A stretch of DNA of 64,000 bases from CAZYTM01 sp964649725 (GTDB lineage Bacteria > Desulfobacterota > Desulfuromonadia > Geobacterales > Geobacteraceae), in assembly GCA_964649725.1 (NCBI GenBank), contig CAZYTM010000012.1, forward strand, positions 3,781-67,780, given 5' to 3'. Both the position numbers and the translations under genes were made by a program. The notes beneath the pieces were generated by a model. The model was not told the DNA's origin. It saw nothing but the letters and a program-made list of their open reading frames with translations, and ran no database searches. This document shows positions 1 through 8,558 of this stretch, piece after piece (position 1 is the first letter of the stretch; every line of letters begins with the position of its first letter).

Positions 1-281
1 CATCGATTGATAGCCAGCTTCAACACCGTACTCGGCTTGAAAGAGACTATCCGTCTCGACTTGATGGTAATCTGCTCGCCGGTCTGCGGGTTCCGGCCGA
101 TGCGGTCCTTCTTCTGTTTCACCTCGAAGACGCCGAAGCCCGATATCTTGAGGCGGTCGCCCGCTTCGAGACGCTCCTTGACGATCTCAAAGACCGTCTC
201 AAGAATCTCCGCCGACTCCTTGAGAGTCAGATCGGCATTGGTCTTGATCTTTTCTGCCAGCTCTGCTTTGGTAATGGACAT
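1..281 (-). CDS. ihfA: IHF alpha-like / HU-family DNA-binding protein (3' end outside window)
   Basis: Partial gene running off the left edge; 93 codons are visible from an ATG at 279-281, preceded by a strong AAAGGAG site. The product begins MSITKAELAEKI and carries the HU/IHF signature LKISGFGVFEV followed by GRNPQTGE, the DNA-clamp arm that intercalates through its proline. IHF is a heterodimer that bends DNA at promoters and recombination sites, and it assists sigma-54 activators such as the one at 44.8 kb. The paired subunit gene ihfB lies only 240 bp upstream beyond tRNA-Leu, but a terminator separates them, so this gene probably has its own promoter. An HU homodimer is possible instead; the arm sequence looks more IhfA-like. 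Confidence 0.8.
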   Translation of the reverse strand, partial: MSITKAELAEKIKTNADLTLKESAEILETVFEIVKERLEAGDRLKISGFGVFEVKQKKDRIGRNPQTGEQITIKSRRIVSFKPSTVLKLAINR

Positions 282-333
282 TGTTTGCGCAAGCTCCTTT
301 CATCAGCCGGAAGAGAAATGTCATCCCGCCGAC

Positions 334-368
334 TTAAAAAGAAAAAGCCAAGACTTGTCAAGGCTTTT
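334..368 (-). terminator. Intrinsic terminator after tRNA-Leu
   Basis: On the minus strand, AAAAGCC (368-362) pairs with GGCTTTT (349-343) around a TTGAC/GTCTT inner part with two mismatches, followed by a T-rich run. It begins 33 bp past the tRNA 3' end and would end the rpsA-ihfB-tRNA transcript before the ihfA-like gene. Confidence 0.7.
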
Positions 369-400
369 ACTTATGATGAAACTCCTGTTGATTAAAGTAA

Positions 401-487
401 TGGTGCCCGGAGCCGGAATCGAACCGGCACAGCCTTGCGGCCGAGGGATTTTAAGTCCCTTGCGTCTACCAATTCCGCCATCCGGGC
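401..487 (-). tRNA. tRNA-Leu (anticodon UAA)
   Basis: The minus strand folds as an 87-nt class II tRNA: acceptor GCCCGGA pairs with TCCGGGC, the D arm contains GGTAGACGC, the anticodon stem-loop GGGACTTAAAATCCC exposes UAA, there is a long variable arm (TCGGCCGCAAGGCTGT), and the T arm is GGTTCGATTCC. The CCA end is encoded (401-403). The gene follows ihfB by 35 bp; an imperfect hairpin (GCCTGGG/CCCAGGC, 493-515) fills that gap and may be a processing or attenuation site. Confidence 0.97.
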
Positions 488-522
488 CGGCAGCCTGGGC
501 GCCAAGACCCCAGGCCGGCAGA

Positions 523-804
523 TCAGCCATTGACCCGTTCTTTCAGCTCCTTGCCGGTCTTGAAGAAGGGGGTCTTTTTGGACGGAATCTTTACCAGCGC
601 ACCGCTCTTCGGATTTCTCGCTTCGCGGGCACGCCGTTCGCGGATGGTAAAGCTGCCGAAACCGCGAATCTCTACCTTGTCCCCACTCTGCAGTGCATCC
701 TTCATGGCGTCGAAAACGATGTTCACCACCAGTTCCGACTCCTTGCGGGAGAGTATCCCGTTCGCCTCTACGATCTTTTCTACCAGTTCACTCTTTGTCA
801 CCAT
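523..804 (-). CDS. ihfB: Integration host factor beta subunit
   Basis: A 93-residue HU/IHF-family protein beginning MVTKSELVEKI, with the beta-arm signature VEIRGFGSFTIRERRAREARNPKSG and a basic C-terminus. It is the usual length for IhfB. It lies 48 bp downstream of rpsA, the same rpsA-ihfB order as in enterobacteria, which supports the beta-subunit assignment over plain HU. With the alpha subunit it bends DNA sharply for transcription, replication and site-specific recombination. It probably shares the rpsA transcript, which continues into tRNA-Leu. Confidence 0.92.
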   Translation of the reverse strand: MVTKSELVEKIVEANGILSRKESELVVNIVFDAMKDALQSGDKVEIRGFGSFTIRERRAREARNPKSGALVKIPSKKTPFFKTGKELKERVNG

Positions 805-852
805 GCACCTCGTCTTGACTGTTAGTCTATAACCTGCCTGCTTGAGACAGGG

Positions 853-2610
853 CTATTTATCACCATTCTTCCGCAGCCCTTCCTTGAGCAGTTCGCCAAG
901 GTTCGAGGTCGCCTCCCCCTGGGAATCCATATAGCTAGCCAGCTCCGCCTTCTCCATGGCGCTCTGCAGACTCTTGATGGAGAGGGCGATCTTCCGCTCG
1001 GCAGAATCGACGCTCAGCACCACAGCATCCAGCTCTGCCCCTACTTCGACAAAACCTTTCGGCGTGGCGATCTTCTCCTGGGAGATCTCCGAGACATGGA
1101 CCAGCCCTTCGATCCCCTCTTCGATCTCGAGGAAGATGCCGAAATCGGTGACCGAGGAGACCTTACCCTTGATCTTGGTCCCTGGCTTGTATCTCTGCGG
1201 TATCTCGCTCCATGGGTCAGGGAGGAGCTGCTTGATCCCGAGGGAGAGCCGCTCGTTCCCGGCATCGACATTCAGCACCACCGCCTGGACAGTCTGCCCT
1301 TTGTTGTAGATCTCGCCCGGATGCTTGATCCTTCTGGTCCAAGAGATGTCAGAGACATGCACCAGCCCGTCGATCCCATCCTCTATACCGATGAACATGC
1401 CGAAGTCGGTGATGTTCTTGATCTGCCCTTCCAGCTTGGTACCAACCGGGTAACGCTCGCCGATCACCGTCCAGGGGTTCACCTCGGTCTGCTTCAGCCC
1501 CAGGGAGATGCGCCGGTTCCCCATGTCGACGCCGAGTACCACCGCTTCCACCTCGTCCTTCACCTTGAGGATCTCGGAGGGGTGACGGACCCGCTTGGTC
1601 CAGGACATCTCGGAGACATGCACCAGCCCTTCGACACCCTCTTCCAGGGCGATGAAGGCGCCATATTCGGTCAGGCTCACCACCCGCCCCTTTACCCGTG
1701 CGCCGACCGTGTAGTTTGCCTCGGCCTGTAGCCAGGGGTCAGGCATGGTCTGCTTCAGCCCGAGGGAGATCTTCCCCTTGACGCTGTCATATTTGAGGAT
1801 CATCACCCGCAGCTTTTCGCCGACCTTGATCAGCTCGGAGGGGTGGCTCAGCCTCCCCCAGGACATGTCGGTTATATGGAGCAGGCCGTCCAGCCCACCC
1901 AGATCGACGAATGCGCCGTAGTCGGTGATGTTCTTGACGATCCCGTCGAGGATCTGCCCTTCGGCCAGCTGCCCCAGGGTCTGCTGCTTGAGATGCTCCC
2001 GCTCCTCCTCGAGGAGTACCCGGCGGGAGAGGACGATGTTCCCCCGCTTCCGGTTCATCTTCAATATCTTGAACATCGCGGTCTGGCCGACATATTTGTC
2101 CAGGTTGCCACCGGGGCGGATATCGATCTGCGAGGCGGGGAGGAATGCCTGCAGGCCGATATCGACCGTCATGCCACCCTTCACCTTGGCGATGATCTTC
2201 CCTTCGATGACTCCACCTTCACCGCCTGCTGCAGCGACCCGCTCCCAGGCGACCTGGGATTCGGCCTTCTTCTTCGACAGGCCGATGTAACCATGCTCAT
2301 TTTCGGCCCGCTCGAACAGGACCCGCACCTCGTCACCGACCTGTACCGCCAGCTGGCCGTTCTCATCGATGAACTCGTTGACCGCGATGCACCCTTCCGA
2401 CTTGTAGCCGACATCGACCAGGACAAAGTCCGGGGTGAGCTGGACCACTACGCCGTTGACCACTTCCCCCACCTGCAGCTTGCGCAGGCTGTCATGGAAC
2501 ATCTCTTCAAACTCACCGGCCTGACCACCATGGTCAGCGTCGTCGTCCGTATCCTTAAAACGCTTGATTGGCGCGTTGGCGCGTTGGTTGTGCAGTTTCT
2601 CTTCACTCAT
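853..2610 (-). CDS. rpsA: 30S ribosomal protein S1
   Basis: 585 residues containing six S1 RNA-binding repeats at about 50-120, 137-205, 220-290, 308-378, 395-465 and 482-552, each with the typical G.V....DFG.F/GLVHVSE pattern. S1 binds mRNA leaders on the 30S subunit and helps unfold them during initiation. The N-terminal 50 residues are charged and non-repeated, as in proteobacterial S1. It is preceded by ispH and followed by ihfB. The ATG at 2608-2610 is kept; the length is typical of deltaproteobacterial S1. Long open frames on the opposite strand here are by-products of GC-rich codons. Confidence 0.96.
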   Translation of the reverse strand: MSEEKLHNQRANAPIKRFKDTDDDADHGGQAGEFEEMFHDSLRKLQVGEVVNGVVVQLTPDFVLVDVGYKSEGCIAVNEFIDENGQLAVQVGDEVRVLFERAENEHGYIGLSKKKAESQVAWERVAAAGGEGGVIEGKIIAKVKGGMTVDIGLQAFLPASQIDIRPGGNLDKYVGQTAMFKILKMNRKRGNIVLSRRVLLEEEREHLKQQTLGQLAEGQILDGIVKNITDYGAFVDLGGLDGLLHITDMSWGRLSHPSELIKVGEKLRVMILKYDSVKGKISLGLKQTMPDPWLQAEANYTVGARVKGRVVSLTEYGAFIALEEGVEGLVHVSEMSWTKRVRHPSEILKVKDEVEAVVLGVDMGNRRISLGLKQTEVNPWTVIGERYPVGTKLEGQIKNITDFGMFIGIEDGIDGLVHVSDISWTRRIKHPGEIYNKGQTVQAVVLNVDAGNERLSLGIKQLLPDPWSEIPQRYKPGTKIKGKVSSVTDFGIFLEIEEGIEGLVHVSEISQEKIATPKGFVEVGAELDAVVLSVDSAERKIALSIKSLQSAMEKAELASYMDSQGEATSNLGELLKEGLRKNGDK

Positions 2611-2678
2611 TACAGCCTTACCCCCTGGTTGTGTCGGTTATTGCGAATCATGCCAAGTTAGCACATTCGCTAAAAATT

Positions 2679-3527
2679 TCAATGTTTTTTGTCATTATTG
2701 ATAGCCCCGATACGTTCCATCACTTCGTCGATGAGCCATTTCGGAGTCGAGGCTCCGGCCGTGATGCCGACCCGGGCGACCCCGCCAAACCAGGCCGCAT
2801 CCAGCTGCCCGGCAGTCTCGATATGATAGGTCTTAGGCTGCAGTTCGGTGCATACCTCGGCGAGCCGTTTGGTATTGGCACTGTTATAGCCGCCGATCAC
2901 GATCATGCAGTCGACCTCCTTGGCCAGCTGTTTCGCCTCTTCCTGGCGGACCGCGGTGGCGTCGCAGATGGTATGGAAGACCCGTATCTCCCCCCCCTTG
3001 GTGAGACATTCGGTCACCACACTCTGCAGGTTCTCGAACGACTGGGTGGTCTGGGCGACCACGCCGATCTTCCCCATCCGGGGGAGCTTGGCCGCCTCTT
3101 CGCCGGAGCCGACTACATAAACCTTGCCGGTGGCGTAGGAGACGATCCCCTGTACTTCGGGATGGTCGGCATCCCCCACTACAACGACGTCGTAACCGGC
3201 GGTGGAGAGGCTCTTGACATGCTCCTGGGCCTTTTTCACAAAGGGGCAGGTGGCATCGACGATCTCCAGCTCCTTCCGTACCGCCACCTCCAGCTCTGCC
3301 GAAGCGACTCCATGGGAGCGGATGATGATCGTCCCGGTGGCCAGCGCATCAATATCCTTGAGCACCTTGACCCCCATCTCCTCCAGCTTCTGCACCACCT
3401 GCGGCGAATGGATGATCGGCCCGAGGGTGTAGGTCTTGCCACCCTTCTGGGCTGCCTCGAACGCCATCTGGGTGGCCCGTTTTACCCCGAAACAGAAGCC
3501 GGCCTGTTTGGCCAGGATGATCTCCAT
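2679..3527 (-). CDS. ispH: 4-hydroxy-3-methylbut-2-enyl diphosphate reductase
   Basis: 282 residues, standard for IspH (LytB). It catalyses the last step of the MEP pathway, reducing HMBPP to IPP and DMAPP with a [4Fe-4S] cluster. The three cluster cysteines are visible at C12 (AGFCFGVKRA), C94 (DATCPFV) and C188 (HTICDAT). Its position between cmk and rpsA is typical of Geobacter relatives. IPP from this pathway would feed the hopanoid genes at the far end of the window, where dxs, the first MEP enzyme, also lies. The ATG at 3525-3527 has an AAGGAGC site upstream. Confidence 0.96.
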   Translation of the reverse strand: MEIILAKQAGFCFGVKRATQMAFEAAQKGGKTYTLGPIIHSPQVVQKLEEMGVKVLKDIDALATGTIIIRSHGVASAELEVAVRKELEIVDATCPFVKKAQEHVKSLSTAGYDVVVVGDADHPEVQGIVSYATGKVYVVGSGEEAAKLPRMGKIGVVAQTTQSFENLQSVVTECLTKGGEIRVFHTICDATAVRQEEAKQLAKEVDCMIVIGGYNSANTKRLAEVCTELQPKTYHIETAGQLDAAWFGGVARVGITAGASTPKWLIDEVMERIGAINNDKKH

Positions 3528-3551
3528 AATGCTCCTTGTAAGCTTGTTTAT

Positions 3552-3697
3552 GCTGAAAGCTGAAAGTTCAAAGCTGAAAGCTCAAAGCTCAAAGCTGAAA
3601 GTTCAAAGCTGAAGGGGAATAACAGTCTTTGCCTTTTGACCTTTGCCTTTGACCTTTGACCCTTAACCATTGACCTTTGCCCCTTGACCTTCAACCC
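3552..3697. repeat. Heptanucleotide repeat arrays between cmk and ispH
   Basis: Two adjacent arrays with a 7-bp period. From about 3552 to 3613 on the plus strand are some nine units of AAAGCTG, AAAGCTC or AAAGTTC. From about 3630 to 3697 are looser units of the TTTGACC type (with CCTTAACC variants). On the minus strand, the coding direction, both are purine- or T-rich with GGTCAAA-like units. The second array abuts the cmk stop codon. A similar array lies at 16.7 kb. Confidence 0.85.
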
Positions 3698-4387
3698 TTA
3701 ACCTTTGAGCTTCTCCCTGACCAGCTGCTCCATCTGCGCTACTACCTGCTCGATAGTGAGTCCGGTCGAATCGATCTCTATGGCGTCGGCAGCACGTCTT
3801 AACGGCGCATGTTCACGGCAGGCGTCCTGTTCGTCACGCTGCAGCACCTCGGCTGTGGTGGCTGCCAGAGTTGACTCTTCCCCTCTGGCCAGATGCTCCT
3901 GATAACGGCGCCGCCCCCGCTCCTCCACCGAAGCAGAGAGATAGAACTTCAGATCAGCATCGGGAAAGACCACGGTGCCGATGTCGCGCCCTTCGAGGAC
4001 CACACCGCCGCTTCGCCCCATCTCCCGCTGCTGCTGCAGAAGCACCTGGCGCACCGCCTTGAGGGCCGACACCTGGGAGGTGAGCAGGCTGATCTCCGGC
4101 GTACGGATCGACTTCGAGACATCTTCGCCATTGAGCAGCACCCGGCAGCAGCCGTTATCCCGGGCAAAGGTGATGGTGAGAGCGGCACAGAGTCTCTCCA
4201 CCCCCTGCAGATCGGTCAACGCTATGCCGGCCCGCTGAACTGCCAGGGCCACGGCACGGAACATGGCACCGGTATCGATATTCAGATAACCGAGCCGATC
4301 GGCAAGCAGCCTGGTGATAGTGCTCTTCCCCGCCCCGGAAGGGCCGTCTATAGCTATGATCAGCAGCTTTCCCGCCACTGTCATCAT
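3698..4387 (-). CDS. cmk: Cytidylate kinase
   Basis: 229 residues. Phosphorylates CMP and dCMP with ATP in the cytoplasm. The P-loop GPSGAGKS is at about 15-22, followed by LGYLNIDTGAMFRAV, the substrate-facing segment of Cmk, and EGRDIGTVVFPDA near 130. The start overlaps the aroA stop in an ATGATGA junction (4381-4387), so either of two adjacent ATGs could be used and translation is probably coupled to aroA. The aroA-cmk-ispH-rpsA order supports an operon. The 3' end runs into the heptanucleotide array. Confidence 0.95.
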   Translation of the reverse strand: MMTVAGKLLIIAIDGPSGAGKSTITRLLADRLGYLNIDTGAMFRAVALAVQRAGIALTDLQGVERLCAALTITFARDNGCCRVLLNGEDVSKSIRTPEISLLTSQVSALKAVRQVLLQQQREMGRSGGVVLEGRDIGTVVFPDADLKFYLSASVEERGRRRYQEHLARGEESTLAATTAEVLQRDEQDACREHAPLRRAADAIEIDSTGLTIEQVVAQMEQLVREKLKG

Positions 4388-5673
4388 CTGGCTGCCACCT
4401 GCTCGAGCAGTTCGAGAAAGGTCGGGAATGAGGTCTCGATACAGCCTGTATCGCTGACCGTCATCTCCCCCCGGGCAGCCAGACCTGCCACCAGCATCGC
4501 CATGGCGATACGATGGTCGCCATAGCTGGCAGCTGAGACACCGGTCAACTGTTCGACCCCGTCGATCACCATCCCGTCTTCGGTCTCCTCGACGCAGCCG
4601 CCCGCCAGGCGCAGGTTGGCAGCCATGGCCGCGATCCGGTCGGTCTCCTTGACCCGCAGTTCGCGGGCGTCCCGCAGCACGGTACGCCCTTCGGCCAGCG
4701 CCGCAGCGACACTGATGACCGGGAATTCGTCGATGGCGCGCGGCACGACATCACCGCCGATCTCGATCCCCTTCAGCCTGGCCGAACGGACCAGCAGGTC
4801 GGCAACAGGTTCGCCGGATAGTTGTCGCGGTTCGACCAGCTCGATACTGGCACCCATGGCGAGCATGATGTCGATGATACCGGTCCGGGTCGGATTGATA
4901 CCGACGCCGCGGATCAGCAGCTCCGAGCCGGGGACGATGGTCGCGGCAACGATGTAGAAGGCTGCCGAGGAGATATCCCCTGGCACCACAATAGCCTGGC
5001 CGGTCAGCTCCCTGCCGCCGCGGACCGTGACAGTAGTGCCGGCTGTTTCGACAGCGGCACCGAAGTGGCGGAACATCCGCTCCGAATGGTCGCGGGAGAG
5101 ATGCGGTTCACTCACCATGGTCGGACCGTCGGCATAGAGGCCGGCCAGCATCAGCGCCGACTTGACCTGAGCGCTGGCTACTTTGGAGCTGTAACTGATA
5201 CCGGTCAGCGCCCGTCCGGCAATGGCGAGCGGTGCCTTGTCACCACCGGCCCGGCCGAAGATGGTCGCCCCCATCTGGCCAAGCGGTTCGATCACCCGCC
5301 GCATCGGCCGCTTGCGCAGATACTGGTCGCCGGTCAGGATGGAGAAGAAATCCTGCCCCGCCAGCAGACCGGTCAGAAGCCGCATGGAGGTGCCGGAGTT
5401 GCCGCAGTCGAGCAGGTCGGCCGGCTCTGTAAGACCGCGCAGACCCTTGCCGGCGATCCGCAGGGTGGTGCCGTCATCCTTTATATCTATCCCCATGGCG
5501 CGAAAGGCGTTCAGGGTGGCGTAATTGTCCTCGCCACGGAGAAAACCGGTCACCATGGTCTCTCCCCGGGCAATGGAGCCGAGCATGATGGAGCGGTGCG
5601 AGATCGACTTGTCCCCCGGGACGCTGATCTCCCCCTTTACTCCGGCTGCTCTTCTGACAGTGTAGTTCTGCAT
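4384..5673 (-). CDS. aroA: 3-phosphoshikimate 1-carboxyvinyltransferase (EPSP synthase)
   Basis: 429 residues from the ATG at 5671-5673 (MQNYTVRRAAG), the usual EPSP synthase length. It joins phosphoenolpyruvate to shikimate-3-phosphate in the shikimate pathway. Visible signatures are PGDKSISHRS near the N-terminus, the PEP-binding GNSGTSMRLL, and RVKETDRI near the C-terminus. An in-frame extension to 5913 would overlap tyrA and lacks family sequence, so the shorter start was chosen. It lies 8 bp after tyrA and overlaps cmk by 4 nt, indicating one transcriptional unit. Confidence 0.96.
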   Translation of the reverse strand: MQNYTVRRAAGVKGEISVPGDKSISHRSIMLGSIARGETMVTGFLRGEDNYATLNAFRAMGIDIKDDGTTLRIAGKGLRGLTEPADLLDCGNSGTSMRLLTGLLAGQDFFSILTGDQYLRKRPMRRVIEPLGQMGATIFGRAGGDKAPLAIAGRALTGISYSSKVASAQVKSALMLAGLYADGPTMVSEPHLSRDHSERMFRHFGAAVETAGTTVTVRGGRELTGQAIVVPGDISSAAFYIVAATIVPGSELLIRGVGINPTRTGIIDIMLAMGASIELVEPRQLSGEPVADLLVRSARLKGIEIGGDVVPRAIDEFPVISVAAALAEGRTVLRDARELRVKETDRIAAMAANLRLAGGCVEETEDGMVIDGVEQLTGVSAASYGDHRIAMAMLVAGLAARGEMTVSDTGCIETSFPTFLELLEQVAAR

Positions 5674-5681
5674 GGATCCCC

Positions 5682-6542
5682 TTACAGGATTGCGTCCCGC
5701 AACTCCTTTGATCTGGCGAAAAACTCCTCCAGCCCGGCATCGTCCCCGGCAGCCACCAGCTCCCGCAGCCTCCCCATCTGGCCGGCAAAGAGGTCGATCA
5801 TCTCCAGGATACTCTCCTGGTTCATCATTGCAATGTCGCGCCACATAGCCGGATCGGATGAGGCGATCCGGGTGAAGTCGCGGAAACCGCCGGCCGAGTA
5901 GGAGAGGATACACTCTTCATAGCGGTCGTAACTGCCGACGGCATTGACCAGCGAATAAGCGACCATGTGCGGCAGATGGGAGATGGCAGCCAGGACCCGG
6001 TCATGTTTGGCCATATCCATCTGCACCACTTGGGAACCGGCCAGCTCCCACATCCGTACCACCTTCTGCAGTGCCGCAGGATCGGTCTCCGGGGTCGGGG
6101 TGATGATACAGCGCCGGTTCTCGTACAGGGTGGCGAAGGAGGCTTCGACTCCGGAGTGTTCGGTCCCGGCGATCGGATGGCCGCCGACGAAATACCGGCC
6201 GGCCGGCATCAGCCGCTCGCAGGCGGTCACCAGCTCCTCCTTGACACTCCCTCCGTCGGTCACCACTGCGCCAGGGGCGAGCGCCGGAGCGATGCTCGCC
6301 ACCACCGGGATGACAGATCGAACCGGGGTAGCGAGAAAGACCATGTCAGCACCTGCCACACCCTCGACCGGGTCATGGCAGTAGCGGTCGATCACCCCCA
6401 ACTCCACCCCCCGCTGCAGGTTGGCGGCTGAACGGCCGATGCCGACGATCTCCCGCACCTCACCTTTGGCCCGCAGCACCCGGGCTAGCGAGCCGCCGAT
6501 CAGACCGACCCCTATGACTGCCAACCGCTCGATCAGCGGCAT
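5682..6542 (-). CDS. tyrA: Prephenate dehydrogenase
   Basis: 286 residues. NAD-dependent oxidative decarboxylation of prephenate to 4-hydroxyphenylpyruvate for tyrosine. The N-terminal Rossmann motif is AVIGVGLIGGSLA (about 8-20); the segments DGGSVKEELV, GGHPIAGTEHSG and AISHLPHMVAYSL are characteristic of the TyrA catalytic core. No ACT or chorismate mutase domain is present, so it is the monofunctional form. It sits between pheA and aroA in the aromatic operon, with only 8 bp to aroA. An arogenate preference cannot be excluded from sequence alone. Confidence 0.93.
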   Translation of the reverse strand: MPLIERLAVIGVGLIGGSLARVLRAKGEVREIVGIGRSAANLQRGVELGVIDRYCHDPVEGVAGADMVFLATPVRSVIPVVASIAPALAPGAVVTDGGSVKEELVTACERLMPAGRYFVGGHPIAGTEHSGVEASFATLYENRRCIITPTPETDPAALQKVVRMWELAGSQVVQMDMAKHDRVLAAISHLPHMVAYSLVNAVGSYDRYEECILSYSAGGFRDFTRIASSDPAMWRDIAMMNQESILEMIDLFAGQMGRLRELVAAGDDAGLEEFFARSKELRDAIL

Positions 6543-6622
6543 AAATTACCTCATCCCCCCTGCTGCCCCCCACCTGTACAGGCAGGAGAAGAGCTACAGC
6601 GACTCAACGCTCTGCAGCAGGG

Positions 6623-7702
6623 CTACAGTTTTGCTTTCGGATATGAACCGAGTACCTTGACGAACTGGCAATACCCCTTCAACTCCTGCACTGCATCGGC
6701 TATCAGGGTATCATTGATATGCCCCAGCAGGTCGAGGAAGAAGATGTACTCCCACGCTTTTTTCTTGAATGGCCGCGACTCTATCTTGGAGAGGTTGATC
6801 CCCCGCTTGGCAAAAGGTTCCAGCATCCGGTAGAGGATACCGACCTCGTCCCGCACCGCGAACATCAATGAGGTCTTGTCATCGCCGGAGGGGGCGGCAA
6901 GCTTTTTCCCCACCACCAGGAAGCGGGTGAAGTTGTTGACCTGGTCTTCGATCCGGGAGCGGACCACCTTCAGATCATAGAGCGAGGCCGCCAGCTCGCT
7001 GGCAATGGCCGCCGCAGTATAGTCGTCGCTGACGATCTGCGCGGCCACTGCGGTGGAGGCGACATCGACCACCGGCAGGCCGGGGAGGTTCTCGTCGAGC
7101 CAGTTGCGGCACTGGGCGATAGGCTGCGGATGGGAGTAGATCTTTTTGATATCCTCCAGCCGGCCGGTGCGCGATAGCAGGTCATGGTGGACCTCCAGCA
7201 GCACCTCGGCATTTATCACCAGGGAGCTCTCCATGAACATGTCGAGGGTATGGGTTACCACCCCCTCGGTAGAGTTCTCTACCGGTACCACTCCGTACAG
7301 GGCCCGCCCCTTCTCCACCTCTTCAAAGACCGCCGGTATCGACTTCTGCGGCACAAGTTCGGCGGAGAGGCCGAACTGCTGCATGGTGGCAAGATGGCTG
7401 AAGGTAGCTTTCGGTCCGAGGAAGGCAACCTTCATCGGCGCTTCCAGGGCAAGAGAGGCGGAGATTATCTCGCGGAAGACACTGCGCAGCCCCTCAGCCG
7501 GGAAAGGACCTTTGTTCTGCGCCGTAAGCCGCTCGTAGATCTCCCGTTCCCGGCTCGGCACATGAAAGTCGGCCTTGCCGGCAGCTTTCAGCCTGCCTAC
7601 TGCGATGACCTTCTCGGCCCGCTCGTTGAGCAGTTCCAGGATCCGGTCGTCGATGGCGTCAATAGCGCGCCGCAGAGTCTCTAGCTTCGGTTTGTCTGGC
7701 AA
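6623..7702 (-). CDS. pheA: Bifunctional chorismate mutase/prephenate dehydratase (P-protein)
   Basis: 359 residues with three parts: an AroQ-type chorismate mutase (about 1-85, LETLRRAIDAIDDRILELLNE), prephenate dehydratase (about 92-270, with GPKATFSHLA and ENSTEGVVTHTL), and a C-terminal ACT regulatory domain containing the phenylalanine-binding ESRP motif (near residue 308). It makes phenylpyruvate from chorismate and is normally feedback-inhibited by phenylalanine. The reading frame begins at TTG (7700-7702), preceded by AGAAGG; an in-frame TAG lies three codons upstream and no earlier ATG exists. It heads the aromatic operon. Confidence 0.94.
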   Translation of the reverse strand: MPDKPKLETLRRAIDAIDDRILELLNERAEKVIAVGRLKAAGKADFHVPSREREIYERLTAQNKGPFPAEGLRSVFREIISASLALEAPMKVAFLGPKATFSHLATMQQFGLSAELVPQKSIPAVFEEVEKGRALYGVVPVENSTEGVVTHTLDMFMESSLVINAEVLLEVHHDLLSRTGRLEDIKKIYSHPQPIAQCRNWLDENLPGLPVVDVASTAVAAQIVSDDYTAAAIASELAASLYDLKVVRSRIEDQVNNFTRFLVVGKKLAAPSGDDKTSLMFAVRDEVGILYRMLEPFAKRGINLSKIESRPFKKKAWEYIFFLDLLGHINDTLIADAVQELKGYCQFVKVLGSYPKAKL

Positions 7703-7750
7703 CGTGAACTACCTTCTGGCAGGGGTTAGGAGTCGTATGGAGGGTGCTAA

Positions 7751-7778
7751 TCTATAGCAAATAAGCTGGAAATGCAAA
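7751..7778 (-). promoter_or_regulatory. Possible sigma-70 promoter for pheA
   Basis: On the minus strand, TTTGCA (7778-7773), a 16-bp spacer and TATAGA (7756-7751) resemble -35 and -10 boxes about 50 bp ahead of the pheA start. The region is AT-rich compared with its flanks. Only pattern resemblance supports it. Confidence 0.35.
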
Positions 7779-7790
7779 TAGTTTTTTCTT

Positions 7791-8558
7791 TCAGCGGACC
7801 TGAGTGCTCTTCCCCCCCCTCTTCCGTCCCGTCCTGGCAGTGCCGGTCTTCAGCTTGTGCTGGGCTATCCAGACCATCTCGCGACTATAGTCAGCTGTGC
7901 TGATGAGATTGTGGGTAAAATCGATAAGCGTCATCGGTAGCTGGGCATAGTTCTGCCGGTACGATTCGTTGAGAAAGCCGACCAGCCGGCCGGCAGCAAA
8001 CTGCTTGAGGACCTCCGGATGCCCCATCTCCCGGGCAGCCTGCTCGAGGGCTGGCAGTCTGGCCTCGACTATGGCCGATTGCTGCGGCGACCTGACATCG
8101 ACCCTGAGCGAGATCAGGTTCCCCCCGGTGCTCCTGGTTATGATATTATCGTTCACCTGCCAGGTCTCTTTTACCCCACCGCTCTCACTCTCCATCCGAT
8201 ACTCCTTGAAGTTATCGAAATAGAGCCGCATCGGCGGCTGGACCAGCAGCCCGCTGCCGGTCTGGCAGTTGAAGGTGGAGCCGGGGTAAGCGGCGGCGAT
8301 CTGGGCTGTGCGCGCTTCCGGGAGGATCTGCTGGACCTGTTTCCCCGACTTTGCCGACTTGTTCTCGCAATTGCGGGCGAGCAGAATCTCTGAGGCTAGC
8401 CGTGGCAACAGATAGCTCTCGGTATAGAGCTCAACCGTCTCCAGGTAACCTGCCCCCTGCCCCCCCTCCTCAGCATGCAGTTGCGAAGCCGGGAATATCA
8501 CCAGCAGCAAGGCGAAGAACCAGCAACTTTTACTTGATACAGACCCGCCTGATTTCAT
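7791..8558 (-). CDS. Exported protein of unknown function, last gene of the GspE-like operon
   Basis: 255 residues. A basic N-terminus and hydrophobic stretch (about 12-27) ending SQLHA-EE look like a Sec signal peptide. The remainder is soluble, contains two cysteines (in ARNCENK and TFNCQTG) that could form a disulfide, and ends in a very basic tail. No family was recognised. Its start overlaps the end of the upstream ATPase gene by 29 nt in another frame, so the two are almost certainly co-transcribed. The context suggests an envelope partner of the ATPase/LysM genes, which is inference only. Confidence 0.75.
   Translation of the reverse strand: MKSGGSVSSKSCWFFALLLVIFPASQLHAEEGGQGAGYLETVELYTESYLLPRLASEILLARNCENKSAKSGKQVQQILPEARTAQIAAAYPGSTFNCQTGSGLLVQPPMRLYFDNFKEYRMESESGGVKETWQVNDNIITRSTGGNLISLRVDVRSPQQSAIVEARLPALEQAAREMGHPEVLKQFAAGRLVGFLNESYRQNYAQLPMTLIDFTHNLISTADYSREMVWIAQHKLKTGTARTGRKRGGKSTQVR

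Noticed and set aside
1096..2661. Long plus-strand reading frames opposite rpsA.
   Set aside because: They mirror GC-rich codons of rpsA, have no family features and no ribosome site; they are shadow frames.
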